From Girardinichthys multiradiatus (taxonomy: Eukaryota > Chordata > Actinopteri > Cyprinodontiformes > Goodeidae): DNA of 64,000 nucleotides. Below, in pieces: positions 50,181 to 62,205 of this stretch (the first letter of the stretch is position 1; each line of letters starts with the position of its first letter). The notes under the pieces were generated by a model. That model worked only from the letters and a program-made list of their open reading frames with translations, had not been told where the DNA came from and searched no databases. A program made the position numbers and the translations under genes. The DNA lies in NCBI RefSeq assembly GCF_021462225.1, contig NC_061796.1:48403613-48467612 (forward strand), read 5' to 3'.

Positions 50181-51762
50181 TCATCCATCCATCATCAACC
50201 CATCATCCACCCATCATCCATCCATCATCCATCCATCATCCACCCATCATCCATCCATCATCCACCCATCATCTATCCATCATCCATCCATCATCCACCG
50301 ATCATCCATCCATCATCCACCCATCATCTATCCATCATCCATCCATCCAGGTTCCACCCATCATCCACCCATCATCCATCCATCCATCATCCACCCATCA
50401 TCTATCCATCATCCATCCATCATCCACCCATCATCCATCCATCATCCATCCATCATCCACCCATCATCTATCCATCATCCACCCATCATCCACCCATCAT
50501 CCATCCATCCAGGTTCCACCCATCATCCACCCATCATCCATCCATCCATCATCCACCCATCATCTATCCATCATCCACCCATCATCCATCCATCATCCAC
50601 CCATCATCCATCTATCATCCACCCATCATCCACCCATCATCTATCCATCATCCATCCATCATCCACCCATCATCCATCCATCATCCACCCATCATCCATC
50701 CATCATCCACCCATCATCCATTAATCATTCACCCATCATCCATCCATCTATCATCCACCCATCATCCATTAATCATCCACCCATCATCCATCCATCAACC
50801 ATCCATCATCCACCCATCATCCACCCATCCATCATCCACCCATCATCCATCCATCCATCATCCATCCATCATCCACCCATCATCCACCCATCATCCATCT
50901 ATCATCCATCCATCATCCACCCATCATCCATCCATCATCCACCCATCATCTATCCATCATCCATCCATCATCCACCCATCATCTATCCATCATCCATCCA
51001 TCATCCACCCATCATCCATCCATCATCCACCCATCATCCATCCATCATCCACCCATCATCCATCCATCATCCATCCATCATCCATCCATCATCCACCCAT
51101 CATCCACCCATCATCTATCCATCATCCATCCATCATCCACCCATCATCCATCATCCACCCATCATCCATCCATCCATCATCCACCCATCATCCATCCATC
51201 ATCCACCCATCATCCATCCATCATCCATCCATCATCCACCCATCATCCATCCATCATCCATCCATCATCCATCCATCATCCACCCATCATCCACCCATCA
51301 TCTATCCATCATCCATCCATCATCCACCCATCATCCATCATCCACCCATCATCCATCCATCCATCATCCACCCATCATCCATCCATCCATCATCCACCCA
51401 TCATCCATCCATCATCCACCCATCATCCATCCATCATCCATCCATCATCCACCCATCATCCATCCATCATCCATCCATCATCCATCCATCATCCACCCAT
51501 CATCCACCCATCATCTATCCATCATCCATCCATCATCCACCCATCATCCATCATCCACCCATCATCCATCCATCCATCATCCACCCATCATCCATCCATC
51601 ATCCACCCATCATCCATCCATCATCCATCCATCATCCAACCATCATCCACCCATCATCCATCCATCATCCATCCATCCATCCATCATCCACCCATCATCC
51701 ATCCATCATCCACCCATCATCCATCCACCCATCATCCATCCATCATCCACCCATCCATCCAT
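50181..51762. repeat. CATCC/CACCC satellite array (1.6 kb), almost lacking G
   Basis: Tandem ATCC with ATC insertions and frequent CACCC variants (catccatccatcatccaccc). Larger units recur: ccaggttccacccatcatcc occurs at about 50347 and 50508, and catcatccatcatccaccc at about 51143, 51330 and 51543. Its base strand is complementary to the GGAT array at 41101-46219, so the two are inverted relative to each other. Confidence 0.97.
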
Positions 51763-52224
51763 TGAGATCTCCTGCAAGATATCTGGTGTGTTTGTACATG
51801 AGCAGCCATGTTGGCGAGCAGGCGACCTCAGTCTGTGGGAAAATGCAACTCCAGGTTGTCCTGCTGCTCAGATGGCTTCACGGTCCCATCATGTCTAAAG
51901 CTGTAACTGATCAGCATCTGACAAAGATGTAGCTAATATAAACACACGATGGACCTCTGCTCAAAGAGAGAACACTGGTTCTTTAAATGAGAAAATGATA
52001 TGAATGGTCTAGAGAAGGAACTTTCACATGAACTGAATAACCCCTGTTTTACTTGTGGGTTTTTATGGTCTGGGGTTCACCTGTTCCTAAAATATCTCAG
52101 TCAAATGTAGACAATGTGAACAAAACCCCACGGCAGAATCGCCTCCAACCTTTAGATTCCACAGGATTAAACAAGTTCAGTTTCAACTAGGAGCTCCTGA
52201 TCATCATCAGATAAAAGCAGATTG
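51763..52224. other. Unique DNA after the satellite
   Basis: No gene or repeat recognised. Confidence 0.45.
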
Positions 52225-52945
52225 GTCAGTTTGCTGCTCTGGAGCATCCAGGTGTGTGTTAACACAATGCCATGGTGGAAAGACATCAGCAGTGACCTTA
52301 AAGAAGCAACTGTTGCTACTCATCAACCTGGGAAGGGTTAGAAGGTCATCTCCAAACTGTCTGATGTTCATCAGTCTACAGAGGGAAAGATTATTCCCAA
52401 GAGGAAAACATCTCAGAGACGTCCTCCTCTTCCCAGGAGTGGATGTCCCATCAGAGTCAGCCCAAGGTCAGAGCATGAAGCTCAGAGAAATGACCAAAAA
52501 CACCTCCGTCTCATACTCTGCAGGCTTCAGTTAGGAGGTTAAAGGTTAAAGGTCATGACACTGAACCAGTATGACTGCTTGAGACAGTTGAAGGAGAAAG
52601 CCTCTTCTCGCTAAAAACAAGATGGCAGCAGGACCTAGGCTAGCAAAGCTGCATCTGGATAAAGAACAAGACCTCTGGGACAATGTCCTCTGGACACATG
52701 AGACCAGAGTAGAGATGTTGGGCCATAATTGGCAGAACCATGTTTAGAAAAAACAAACACAATGGATCAGAACAAACACCTCACACCAAATGTGAAGCAC
52801 GGTGGTGGAGGGGTGATTATATGGGCTTGTTTTGATGCTGCTTGATTTGGACACCATTATGTGACAGAACAGGACCCTAGAATACGGGAATACGTGTGAG
52901 GCCATCTGTCCAACAGCTGAGGTTTGGCCCAAACTGACTGAGGAA
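52225..52945 (+). mobile_element. Tc1/mariner relic (most of transposase, decayed)
   Basis: Same subfamily as 24895-25235 and more complete: gtggaaagacatcagcagtg, then aagcctcttctcgctaaaaa, then cacggtggtggaggggtgat (the GGGG motif before the core) and gaggccatctgtccaaca. Many indels and stops. The end with the second and third catalytic residues is missing. Confidence 0.75.
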
Positions 52946-53559
52946 GGTTTGGTCTTACTGTGTCCGTAGGACCAGAATCTTATTCTGTTGCATCACAGGT
53001 TAGAATAAAACCATTTGTTCTGAGGTTCCTGCTGCAGATCTCAGAGAGAAGGTTCTCCTGGAAGAGTCTTTGGTTTGCTTCAAACTTCATGAACTAGTTG
53101 GTGAACGCTTTTTAATGTTATCTTCAGATGAGCCATCAGAATCTTATCTGCTCGTCACCAGATGAAGGTGGTGAGGTCTAAATATGGAGCCGAACTCTCT
53201 GTGGTTCCTCTCCACGTCATGAAAGCTGCTTCGTCATGCAAATTAATTTTAGAAGCAGCTGCGTGTCCTCTTGGCTCTCCTGATGCTCTCTGTCTAAAAT
53301 TAGAGCAGAGATATTTAGATCTCCTCTGAGAATCTGCAGCTCCTCCACTTTCAGCCCTGCCGTTGGTCAACGTCTCAGAACGTCTTAGTCGGGTCAGAGT
53401 CCAAAGCACTGAGCTGCATGAACTCCAACACTTTCAACACTTTATGCTTAAACAAGTAGCCTTTTACAGTAGACAGAATATCATCAGCAGTATAATTGAG
53501 TTCATATATAGCTTCAATAAACACAGAGTCTTTCTGGTTAGGTTGATGCTTCTGGCTTC

Positions 53560-53880
53560 CAGCCAGACATGATCTATGCAGACAGTCGTGTCATCTGCTG
53601 GTTCTGGTCCACTGGGTTTTCTGACGTTCACAGTCAACACAGCCATCTACCAGGACATTTTAGAGCATTTCATGGAGATGATGAATACATTTTCCAGCAG
53701 GACTTGGTATTGACCCACACTGCCTGCAGGACCACTACCTGCTGTAATCACCATGGTAACCTCAGGAACCTGGCCTGACCTGAACCCCACAGAGAATCTA
53801 TGGGCTGCAGAAGAAGATGAGAGACACCAGAACCAACAATGCAGATGAGACCAACTTTCTAAACAACAGCAGGCGATAAA
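53560..53880 (+). mobile_element. Tc1-like transposase C-terminal fragment
   Basis: Recognisable pieces, in shifting frames: ccatctaccaggacatttta; ttttccagcaggacttggta (second Asp region); cctgacctgaaccccacaga (the DLNP box before the third catalytic residue); aagatgagagacaccaga. It belongs to a different subfamily from the copy at 52225. Confidence 0.65.
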
Positions 53881-56284
53881 TTAATGTTTAAAACAAACAA
53901 CACTGATGCAAAATGGATCTGAAAGGGAGCGACTTGGTTCTGATCAACACTGAAGTGATGAAAGATGTCGAAAGTAAAGCTGCTGCTGCAACACAGGAAG
54001 TGGTTGACACCTATGTGATGTTTCTATTTCCTGGAAGAGTTCAGACCATTGGAGGCTTCGCCTGTTGCTGAAGCAACGTTTCCACATCATGGAAACTGTG
54101 AACCGTCAGATCAACCAGCTGCCCTCCAGGTGAAGCAGCTGCATGGAAGACATCTGATATAATAAAATAATGAAAACACATTTAAACAAAATAGGCACTA
54201 AAACAATAAACAGCAATAAATGCACAAGAAAAATTTAATAATGTATAAAATGAATAAATAAACAAATTAATCCATCAGTTATAGGCTGAAATAAATAAAT
54301 AATTTGTATTCATATTTTATTCTGTTTTGGTTCAATTTTATGTATGAAGATGAAATGAAGAACATAGTTCTGGATGGATGTGGACGGAACCAGTCTGACG
54401 TTGCTGCTGGACTGTTTTATGTTTGTTTGTTTTATGAACCATGAAGATGTTTTTATTTTGCTTCCTGCTTCTCTTTGATTGGTTCCCGTTGGTTCAGATT
54501 TATGCTGAATGAGCAGAAAAATCCACAAGGATTAAATTTAACATGGTTCATTGTTACAGTTATGTTCTCTCTCTCTGTGGGTCCAGTTTTGGTTTGGACC
54601 TCTCGCTGCTGCAGTTGGAGTCATGTGACTCTGGGTGGATGTCACTGAACTGGCTCTGAGATGCTGACGTGTTGCCATGACACCCAGTAGATACAACCAG
54701 CCTTTGTTGGTGCTCCTGCGGTGCCGCCCAGCTGATGCCTGTAGAGTCGGAGACGACAGCTCCACATCTCCAGAGGAAATGAAACCCACTCAGCGGCACG
54801 TTACACTCCCAAAAAAACTGGAAATGAAACCTTATTTTTTTCTTTCACTAACTTCCTGAAGGTGTGGTTCAGAGTTACTGTCCAGATCACACCTGAGCTA
54901 AAGCTCCAACACTTCAGTCGGTAGGACGACACTGAGACCTTCCAGCTCGTAGTCTGAGACAGGCCCTAACCCGTCTCTGCCAGTTCTGCTGTTTCTGAGG
55001 CCCTTATCCAGGAAACACATTTATCTTCTTCCCTGGAAAAGTTTGGTCCAGGGTGGAGGAGAGAAGGCTCTGATTCAGGAGAAGCCGTGTGGTTGTTATC
55101 CTGGCTGTGGACCTGTGGATCCACTCTTCACTCTGAAAGAGTTGCTGGGAGGTTTGATGGTCCAGTCCACGCATTGTGTTGGCTGCAAATTCTGAATACC
55201 AGCAGCTTTGATCCTGAAATTGACTAATGCACAGAGCAGGCTTTTCCAGAATTCCCACGGATCTCAAATTTTCTAAGGACATTTAGCACATGCAAACTTA
55301 ATACATCCCATTTGTGCATCAAAGCATCTGTCCCAAACTTTTATTTAATTTCCTGAAAAAGTGTGATTTTTAAGCTCGGCTGCATTTAATGAGCAGGAAT
55401 AAAAGTCCGATGTTCCTGTATCTGATGATGATCACAGCTAAAGGAGTGACTATTTAGCACTGTTGACTTGGGTCTCCTCTCTGTGAACATGCTTCCTGAC
55501 CGTTTTTAGTCCAATGACGGTTAGCTGAGCTTTCTGGTGAAACCAAGAGATTCCAGGACGAGCCAAAATCACAGTGTTTATCTCTCTGCACTCACCTCCT
55601 GTTTGATACAGCAGTTGGACTGTTGAGATCTGCAGATAACAGTTTGTGTATTAATCAGTTTTGTTCTTATTGTGAAAACCCATCTGAGGTATCATCTGTT
55701 TGAAGTCTTGTCATCTCTTTCAGGCAAATGACTTTACAATTAATCGTGAGAATAAATTCAGCATAACAGGCCGAGACACACAAACATTATAACTGAGGTG
55801 AAAAATCAGACTAGTTGGACGGGTGGGACACTGTGGAACAAACGGAAGAAAGTGCGTGAAACCCAGACCTGGTGGTTTCCCCCGTGGCCTCATTTAAACC
55901 TGATCTTCTTATGCATTGTGCTTCAGACTGATGTGATGTTTCTGCAAAGCTTCTGGGGTGGGAAGAAACCTGTGGGTTCTGGGTCTGCATGCAAAGGAGA
56001 TGTTCAACTGTTAAAAACAATTCAGTCTCTGGTTTCAGCTGTTGCACTTCCTTTTCCTCTGCTGCAGTAAGCAGAACCAACTCTCTTCGCCATGTTTGAC
56101 ACACAAACAAGGAACTTGACTTTGGTTCCACTTTGCTCTCAGTGAGGACATTTTAAATATGAATATATAAAAAAAGGAAATAAAAATAAAAGTTTATTTT
56201 GTAAATATGTACAGACACAATGTTTTTTACACGAGAGGAAGACAAGCTTGAACTGTGCAGATATGCTTGGTATTGATCTGGGTC
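53881..56284. other. DNA without recognised gene
   Basis: Unique sequence. 54150-54320 is a very A/T-rich patch with several AATAAA words (aaataataaataatttgta). None is tied to a gene. Confidence 0.45.
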
Positions 56285-56985
56285 CTTTGACTGTCCATCA
56301 GAGAAACAGCCTAGGGGAAGAAACTGTCTCTGTGGCGGCTGGTTTTAGTGAACAGTGCTCTGTAGCGCCACCTGAAGGTAGAAGCCTAAACAGTTTATGT
56401 GCAGGGTGTGTGGGGTCTGCAGAGATGTTAGCAGCTCTTTTCCTGACCCTTGACCCGTATAAGTCCTGGATGGAGGGAAGGTCAGCTCTGATTATTCTCT
56501 CTGCAGTCCTGATTATTGGTTGCAGTCTGGACCTGTCCTGTTTGGTGGATGATCCAAACCACACTGAGATGGATGAAGACAGGACAGACTGAATGATGGC
56601 AGTGGAGAAGATGACCAGCAGCTCCTGTGGAAGGTTGAACTTCTTGAGTTGCCTCAGGAAGTACAGTCTCTGCTGGACCTTCTTCTGAACATCGTCTATG
56701 TGTGAGGAACATCTCAGGTTTGGAGAAATGGTTTTTCCTAGGAATCAGAAGTGGTCCACCGCTGACACAGTGTTGCTAAGGATGGTGAGGGGGATATGTG
56801 GGGGTGGTGTTCCCCATCATCTCCACAGTCTTGAGCGGGTTAAGTTCCAGATGGTTCTGACTATACCAGTGGACCAGCCGATCCACCTCCTGTCTGTAGG
56901 CAGACTCATCACCGTCCTGGATCAGTCCAATGACAGTGGTGTCATCTGCAACCTTCAGGAGTTTCAAAGACGTGTCTGCTGTATA
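56285..56985 (-). mobile_element. Non-LTR reverse transcriptase relic, antisense
   Basis: On the minus strand 56776-56967 reads KVADDTTVIGLIQDGDESAY then YRQEVDRLVHWYSQNHLELN. This is the catalytic palm box (ADD) and downstream motif of a common fish LINE. Further 5' on the plus strand comes the C-terminal WFGSSTKQDRSRL and KRAANISADPTHPAHKLFRL (56298-56564). Frames shift between pieces, so it is a pseudogene. I do not fix the clade name. Confidence 0.85.
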
Positions 56986-57061
56986 TATAGCTAATGGTTA
57001 ATATACACATATGTATATATATACCTGAAGTACGTGTGTGTGTATACATATATATAATATG

Positions 57062-58310
57062 TACAGTACAGACCAAAAGTTTGGAAACACCTTCTCATTC
57101 AAAGAGTTGTCTTTATTTTCATGACTATGAATATTGTAGCATCACACTGAAGGCATCAAAACTATGAATTAACACATGTGGAATTATATACTGAACAAAA
57201 AAGCGTGAAACAACTGAAAATATGTCTTATATTCTAGGTTCTTCAAAGTAGCCACCTTTTACTTTGATTACTGCTCCACACACTCTTGGCATTCTGTTGA
57301 TGAGCTTCAAGAGGTAGTCACCTGAAATGGTTTTCACTTCACAGGTGTGCCCTGTCAGGTTTAATAAGTGGGATTTCAAGCCTTATAAATGGGGTTGGAA
57401 CCATCAGTTGTGTTGTGCAGGAGGTGGATACAGTACACAGCTGATAGTCCTACTGAACAGACTGTTAGAATTTGTATTATGGGAAGAAAAAAGCAGCTAA
57501 GTAAAGAAAAACGAGTGGCCATCATTACTTTAAGAAATGAAGGTCAGTCAGTCCGAACAATTGGGAAAACTTTGAAAGTGTCACCAAGTGCAGTCGCAAA
57601 AACCATCAAGTGCTACAAAGAAACTGGCTCACATGAGGACCACCCCAGGAAAGGAAGACCGAGAGTCACCTCTGCTGCGGACGATAAGTTCATCCGAGTC
57701 ACCAGCCTCAGAAATCACAGGTTAACAGCAGCTCAGATTAGAGAACAGGTCAATGCCACACAGAGTTCTAGCAGCAGACACATCTCTAGAACAACTGTTA
57801 AGAGGAGACTGTGTGAATCAGGCCTTCATGGTAAAATAACTGCTAGGAAACCACTGCTGAGGACAGGCAACAAGCAGAAGAGACTTGTTTGGGCTAAAGA
57901 ACACAAGGAATGGACATTAGACCAGCAGAAATCTGTGCTTTGGTCTGATGAGTCCAAGTTTGAGATCTTTGGTTCCAACCACCGTGTCTTTGTGCGGCAC
58001 AGAAGAGGTGAACGGATGGACTCTACATGCCTGGTTCCCACCGTGAAGCATGGAGGAGGAGGTGTGATGGTGTGGGGGTGCTTTGCTGGTGACACTGTTG
58101 GGGATTTATTCAAAATTGAAGGTATACTGAACCAGCATGGCTACCACAGCATCTTGCAGCGGCATGCTATTCCATCCGGTTTGCGTTTAGTTGGACCATC
58201 ATTTATTTTTCAACAGGACAATGACCCCAAACACACCTCCAGGCTGTGTAAGGGCTATTTGACCAAGAAAGGAGAGTGATGGGGTGCTGCGCCAGATGAC
58301 CTGGCCTCCA
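57062..58310 (+). mobile_element. Tc1/mariner element, 3'-truncated
   Basis: The left end, tacagtacagaccaaaagtt, is a recognisable Tc1 terminal repeat. A TATA-like ttataaat lies at 57384 before the transposase. The transposase gene is open for its first 266 codons, then shifts frame. After about 58310 the sequence no longer follows the family, and no right inverted repeat is found. This is the best preserved DNA transposon in the window. Confidence 0.92.
57479..58279 (+). pseudogene. Tc1 transposase, frameshifted and missing its last catalytic residue
   Basis: Cut-and-paste transposase of the Tc1 group. Residues 1-110 form the bipartite paired-like DNA-binding domain: two helix-turn-helices, with GRPRVTS linking them. 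The DDE core follows. First Asp D157 is in LWSDESKFEIF; then comes HGGGGVMVWGCF; second Asp D247 is in FQQDNDPKHTSR, spacing 90 as usual. A one-base change near 58268 (aagaaaggagag) ends the frame at TGA 58277-58279. The next bases still read VLRQMTWPPQS in the shifted frame, then a deletion removes the DLNPIE box with the third catalytic residue. I start at 57479 because family members begin MGRKKQLSK; an in-frame ATG at 57389 lacks similarity. It cannot be active; how recently it was lost is unknown. Confidence 0.92.
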
Positions 58311-58744
58311 CAGTCACAGTCATGATCCCACCTCCAACCATCACAGAGCCTGACTGCTCAGTGGGTCACACGAGAAGCCTGGCATGTAGTGTTGGGTTAG
58401 TCTCTCAGTGGCTCCTGGAGGAACATGGCTCAGGGTGGTTGTTGGAGATAAACAACTCAAACTAATGTCAGAAGAATCATCTCTGTTCCTGTCCCATAAA
58501 TTGGTATGCTAATAATGGATGGTACACTTTGCTCTCAGTGAGGATTTTATTTTAATTTTTGTGTAGGTTCTGGGTCTTTCCTGAGATCCTCTCTCAGTAC
58601 GATGTGAGACGATGCACCTTAAGTACTGAAATGTTGGCAGCTGATGGTGATTCCTGTGTTTGAAGAAGAGCTGAGTATGTCAGTTTGGGGTCATTGGGAT
58701 ATCTTGGATTCATGGAAGATTTTTAGATAATATAATAAAATTTG
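58311..58744. other. DNA between Tc1 and LINE relics
   Basis: No recognised gene. The first part may be rearranged Tc1 3' sequence. Confidence 0.4.
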
Positions 58745-59135
58745 CAGACATTTTCCTCCGAGGTTTTCTGGAGTGTGGCCGGGCACTGCCTTAGAGATAG
58801 GGTGAAGAGCTCGGCCATCCGGGAGGAGCTCGGAGTAGAGCCGCTGCTCCTCCACATCGAGAGGAGCCAGTTGAGGTGGCTCGGGCATCTATACCGGATG
58901 CCTCCTGGACGCCTTACTGGGGAGGTGTTCCAGGCACGTCCCACCGGGAGGAGGCCCAGGGGACGGCCCAGGACACGGTGGAGGGACTATGTCTCTCGGC
59001 TGGCCTGGGAACGCCTTGGGCTCCCCCTGGAGGAGCTGGAGGAGGTGTCTGGGGAGAGGGACGTCTGGGTGTCTCTGCTGAGTCTGCTGCTCCCGCGACC
59101 CGGTCCCGGATAAAGCGGAAGACGACGAGTACGAG
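58745..59135 (+). mobile_element. Non-LTR retrotransposon 3' end (RTE-like)
   Basis: Open frame at 58742-59113 reads HCLRDRVKSSAIREELGVEP, then HIERSQLRWLGHLYRMPPGR, TGRRPRGRPRTRWRDYVSRL and LGLPLEELEEVSGERDVWVS. This is the conserved C-terminal tail of a widespread fish LINE, close to RTE-type elements in my reading. It is 5'-truncated and best preserved of four fragments of the family in this window. Confidence 0.88.
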
Positions 59136-59984
59136 TTTTCTGGAGAGTTTTCTCTTTTTTAAACATCAGATCAACATGGAATAAAACTCAGTAATGGTGT
59201 TTCTCCTCTTGGCTTAACCACTGATAAACAGCAGGTTTACAGCAGGAAGGACTAGACTCCGGGAAGAACCAATCCTCCAGTGATGTTGCTGCTGTATGAC
59301 CCAAAGTGAGGAAATCTAGACCATTTCGTGGGGTTTTCTCGCATGTGTTTAGAGCCAGAAAAAGAGAAGTGGCTGTGATGAAACCAGCTGTTTGTTCTGC
59401 AGCTGCAGCAGATGTGGACTAAACATGGATGCTTGTTAAATAAGTTGGAGCTTTATGGCACACTAAGGATTTATGGAGACACACACAGAGTTTATCAGAA
59501 ACAGGTTCTGGAAGGTTCCTGCATGTTGTTTCTTCAGGTTTCTGAGGTTGGTTTCCGAAGGAAGTTGGTTCATAACTCTGAAACATTTCAGTTTAATAAT
59601 AGAGGTGAAACTGACAAACTTCATCATATTTATTTTTAGTTTGTCCTTTTCTGGCTCTTGTCCTTCCTGTAGAAACAGGAAGTCAGTGAGCTCCACCCAC
59701 TCAGGCCCTGATCATCATATCTGTGAAGGTTTCTGCAGCACAGAGAAGTTCTTCTGGAAACGGTCAAACTACAGTAAATGTTGCTTCTTGTTCCTTAGAT
59801 CACAGAAGGCTATTTTCAGCAGGGGGCGCTGGAGCTAATTTGGTTTGATTCCTTTCTGGAATAATTTTCGGATTTGTTGGAAAAGCATCTGGAGGGTTTA
59901 ATGATGAATGACCCCTGACCCGGGTTTTTATGGTTCTAGGTCCTAACTTCTGTCTCCTTTTTATTTTCGATTTTTTTTTTTAGA
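59136..59984. other. DNA without recognised gene; CTCF-like site at 59816
   Basis: Unique sequence. tcagcagggggcgc at 59816-59829 fits the CTCF core with one mismatch on the plus strand. T9-10 and other T-rich runs lie near 59970. Confidence 0.4.
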
Positions 59985-60780
59985 AGGGTTTCAGATTTGG
60001 TTTGAATTCTTTAATATTTGGTTTGTTCTTACTGGTTTCAAACTATATTTAGAACTGATTTCCAGTGGATTTAGGCTGGTTAAACTGGGTTAGGCTGGTT
60101 TAGGCTGGTTCAGAACTGGTCCTAAACTAGAAAAGTTTGGTTATGAACTGGTTTAATTGTTGGTCATAAACTGGTTTACATATTTACTTCCTCTATGGGT
60201 TTCGACTGGGTTATAAATGTTTGTTATTTAGATTTTGAGAAGTCCTGTGTTAGTGTCTGATTGATGTTGACCCGGTTCTGTTTTGGACTGGTTAGCCTGG
60301 TTACTTGGGTCTTGACTTTCTCTGTCCTGGTTTCAACTCTTCATTTTGTAATTAACTCCTGAGGATAAACTGGTCAGACTGGCTCTGCTGATAATTTAGA
60401 TCTGGTTTTGGATTAGATTTTGAATCAGTAATGGACTGGTTTAGCTCTGGTTTCGGGACTGCTGTTTGGTTGAACATGTAATGGTTTGGTTTTGGACTGA
60501 TTCCACAGTGTATTCAGACTGGGTTCTGTGTGCTGAGGGTGTGTTTTTAGAATATGTTTCAGTTTAAAGGATCTGGTTTTGGACCTGCTTTAACTAGGTT
60601 TTGTTGGAAGTTCTGTTTCCACCCGGCTTCGGCCCAGTTTTAATGATTTGGTTGTTCATAGTTTAGCCTTGTTGTAGTTTGAGCTGTTTTGTTTTCACTG
60701 GTTTTAGATCTGTCATGATTCTGTCTTAGATAGATTCATGAACTGGTATTGGTTCTGTTTCTACTGGTTTTTCACAGAAT
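59985..60780. repeat. Degenerate CTGGTTT-type repeat region
   Basis: CTGGTT/GGTTTxGxCTGG words recur every 10-30 bases (taggctggttaaactgggtt, aggctggtttaggctggttc, tgaactggtttaattgttgg). G and T dominate the plus strand. It looks like an old tandem array that has decayed. Confidence 0.55.
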
Positions 60781-61213
60781 TTTAATTGGTTCCACACCTG
60801 ATGCTGTTTGCCTGAAGTACCTCGGTTCTGTGCAGGTTCAGACCCAGCCGCTGCAGTACTTGTTGTTGTTCTGAGTGGATGATCGGAGTCAGAGAACGGC
60901 TGCTGCTGGTTTATTTCCTCATGTTCTAACTGTTCAAACTGTGAAGGTAACGGATCATTCGATAACGATGAATAAAACTGCATGTTTTGTCACCTTGGTG
61001 AACAGAGACCACACAGGAAGTCATCAATGAACAGGAAGCAGGCTAAAAGTCCTCTTTCTGTTTGCTGGCTGACCTTTGACCTCATTGCTGTATTTTCCAA
61101 CACTCTTCTGTCAGTTCCCCTGTCTGATGGGACTAAATATGAGCTTTACAGGAAGGGAAGGAAATCCAGGGTTGATCTGAGAAATCTGCTGATTCAGCAG
61201 CTTTGGAAGAAAG

Positions 61214-61302
61214 GTAGATGGATTGATGGATGGATGGATTGATGGATGGATGGATGGAAAGACGGATGGATGGAAAGACGGATGGATGGATGGAAAGATG
61301 GA
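61214..61302. repeat. Short GGAT array
   Basis: GGATGGAT with ggaaagac interruptions (gatggatggaaagacggatg). Same monomer as the large array at 41101-46219. Confidence 0.95.
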
Positions 61303-61324
61303 GCGGGGAGGGAGATCAAATCAA

Positions 61325-61555
61325 TAAGTTCTGGTGGTCCAGTCACTTCCACGGCTGCAGGTGTGGAGAACCTTGACTGGTCTGCAGAGTCCTGTCCTCA
61401 GCCTTCTTGAAAGGATTTGGAATGAATTAGAGCAGAGGGTGCAGTTCTGGTTCTGATCCAACTATGACCATGCTCCTAAACCTTGGAAGATGTTTACAGA
61501 ATAGTTGAAGTTGTTGCTGCTGGCAGCAGTGGTCCATCATGTGAGAGAGTCAAAA
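61325..61555 (+). mobile_element. Decayed Tc1-like C-terminal fragment
   Basis: The order ggatttggaatgaattagag, atgctcctaaaccttggaag, tttacagaatagttgaagtt resembles the last part of a Tc1 transposase after the third catalytic residue. Strongly mutated. Confidence 0.55.
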
Positions 61556-61649
61556 GGTGGGTGGGCAGAGGTTCTGAAGGTGTAGCAGTACCTGGGATCA
61601 ACCATCCAAAGCAGCAGGAGAGGTAAAGCAGGTCCAAGCAGGATGTTGT

Positions 61650-61915
61650 GGGTGGAGATGAGTGTCAGTGATGAAGGAGAGCTGCAGGAGAAAAAGGGAA
61701 AGTTTCCAAGATGGAAGCTAGAGCTGTTGGTGGATGGTTCAAACTGAAGATGTTCAGATATTCATTGGGAGGGACGAACTGGGTCAGAATTATTCAGAGT
61801 GTATCAGAGGGACAGCTGAGGTTGGAGACCAAGTTAGAGAGGTGAGGCTCAGATGGTGTAGGCATGTGTAGAGGAGGGATGGTGGGAATATTGGACAGTA
61901 GATGTTGGAAGGGAG
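61650..61915 (+). mobile_element. RTE-like LINE C-terminal fragment
   Basis: tgaagatgttcagatattca, gaattattcagagtgtatca, gagggacagctgaggttgga, ggcatgtgtagaggaggga follow the familiar 3' coding end of a fish RTE-type LINE. It belongs to a different family from 58745. Confidence 0.6.
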
Positions 61916-61917
61916 AA

Positions 61918-62205
61918 CCCAGAATCAGAATAGTTTTATTGTCATCATCCTTGTCTGCATGAAAAAAGAACACTAATATAAACCGGGAACAGAAATATTA
62001 ATAGAATAGGAGGAAAACTAATTTCAAAGTAATAAAACAGAATAATAACATGTTTATTAAAATAGGAATATACAATAAAAACACATACATGCAAGTAAAC
62101 AGTGAGTGTAGATTTGTGAACTGAATGGAACAGTGATTATTGCACAGGAGTACCAGATATTGTACAAAATAAATGTTGCACCTAAAAATGTTGTAAGCCT
62201 GGATG
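61918..62205 (-). mobile_element. Possible LINE 3' untranslated tail, antisense
   Basis: cagaatcagaatagttttattg followed by A/T-rich text with attgcacaggagtacca and gttgcac is like the 3' UTR region of the LINE type at 56285-56985, in antisense. This is a weak match by eye. Confidence 0.35.

Noticed and set aside
50059..50724. 221-codon His/Pro/Ser frame into the CATCC array
   Set aside because: Open only because the array lacks G and cannot form stops in that frame.
57389..57478. Longer N-terminus for the Tc1 transposase from ATG 57389
   Set aside because: The extra 30 residues have no similarity to Tc1 transposases, which begin at the MGRKKQLSK start, and the TATA-like box at 57384 lies on top of that ATG.
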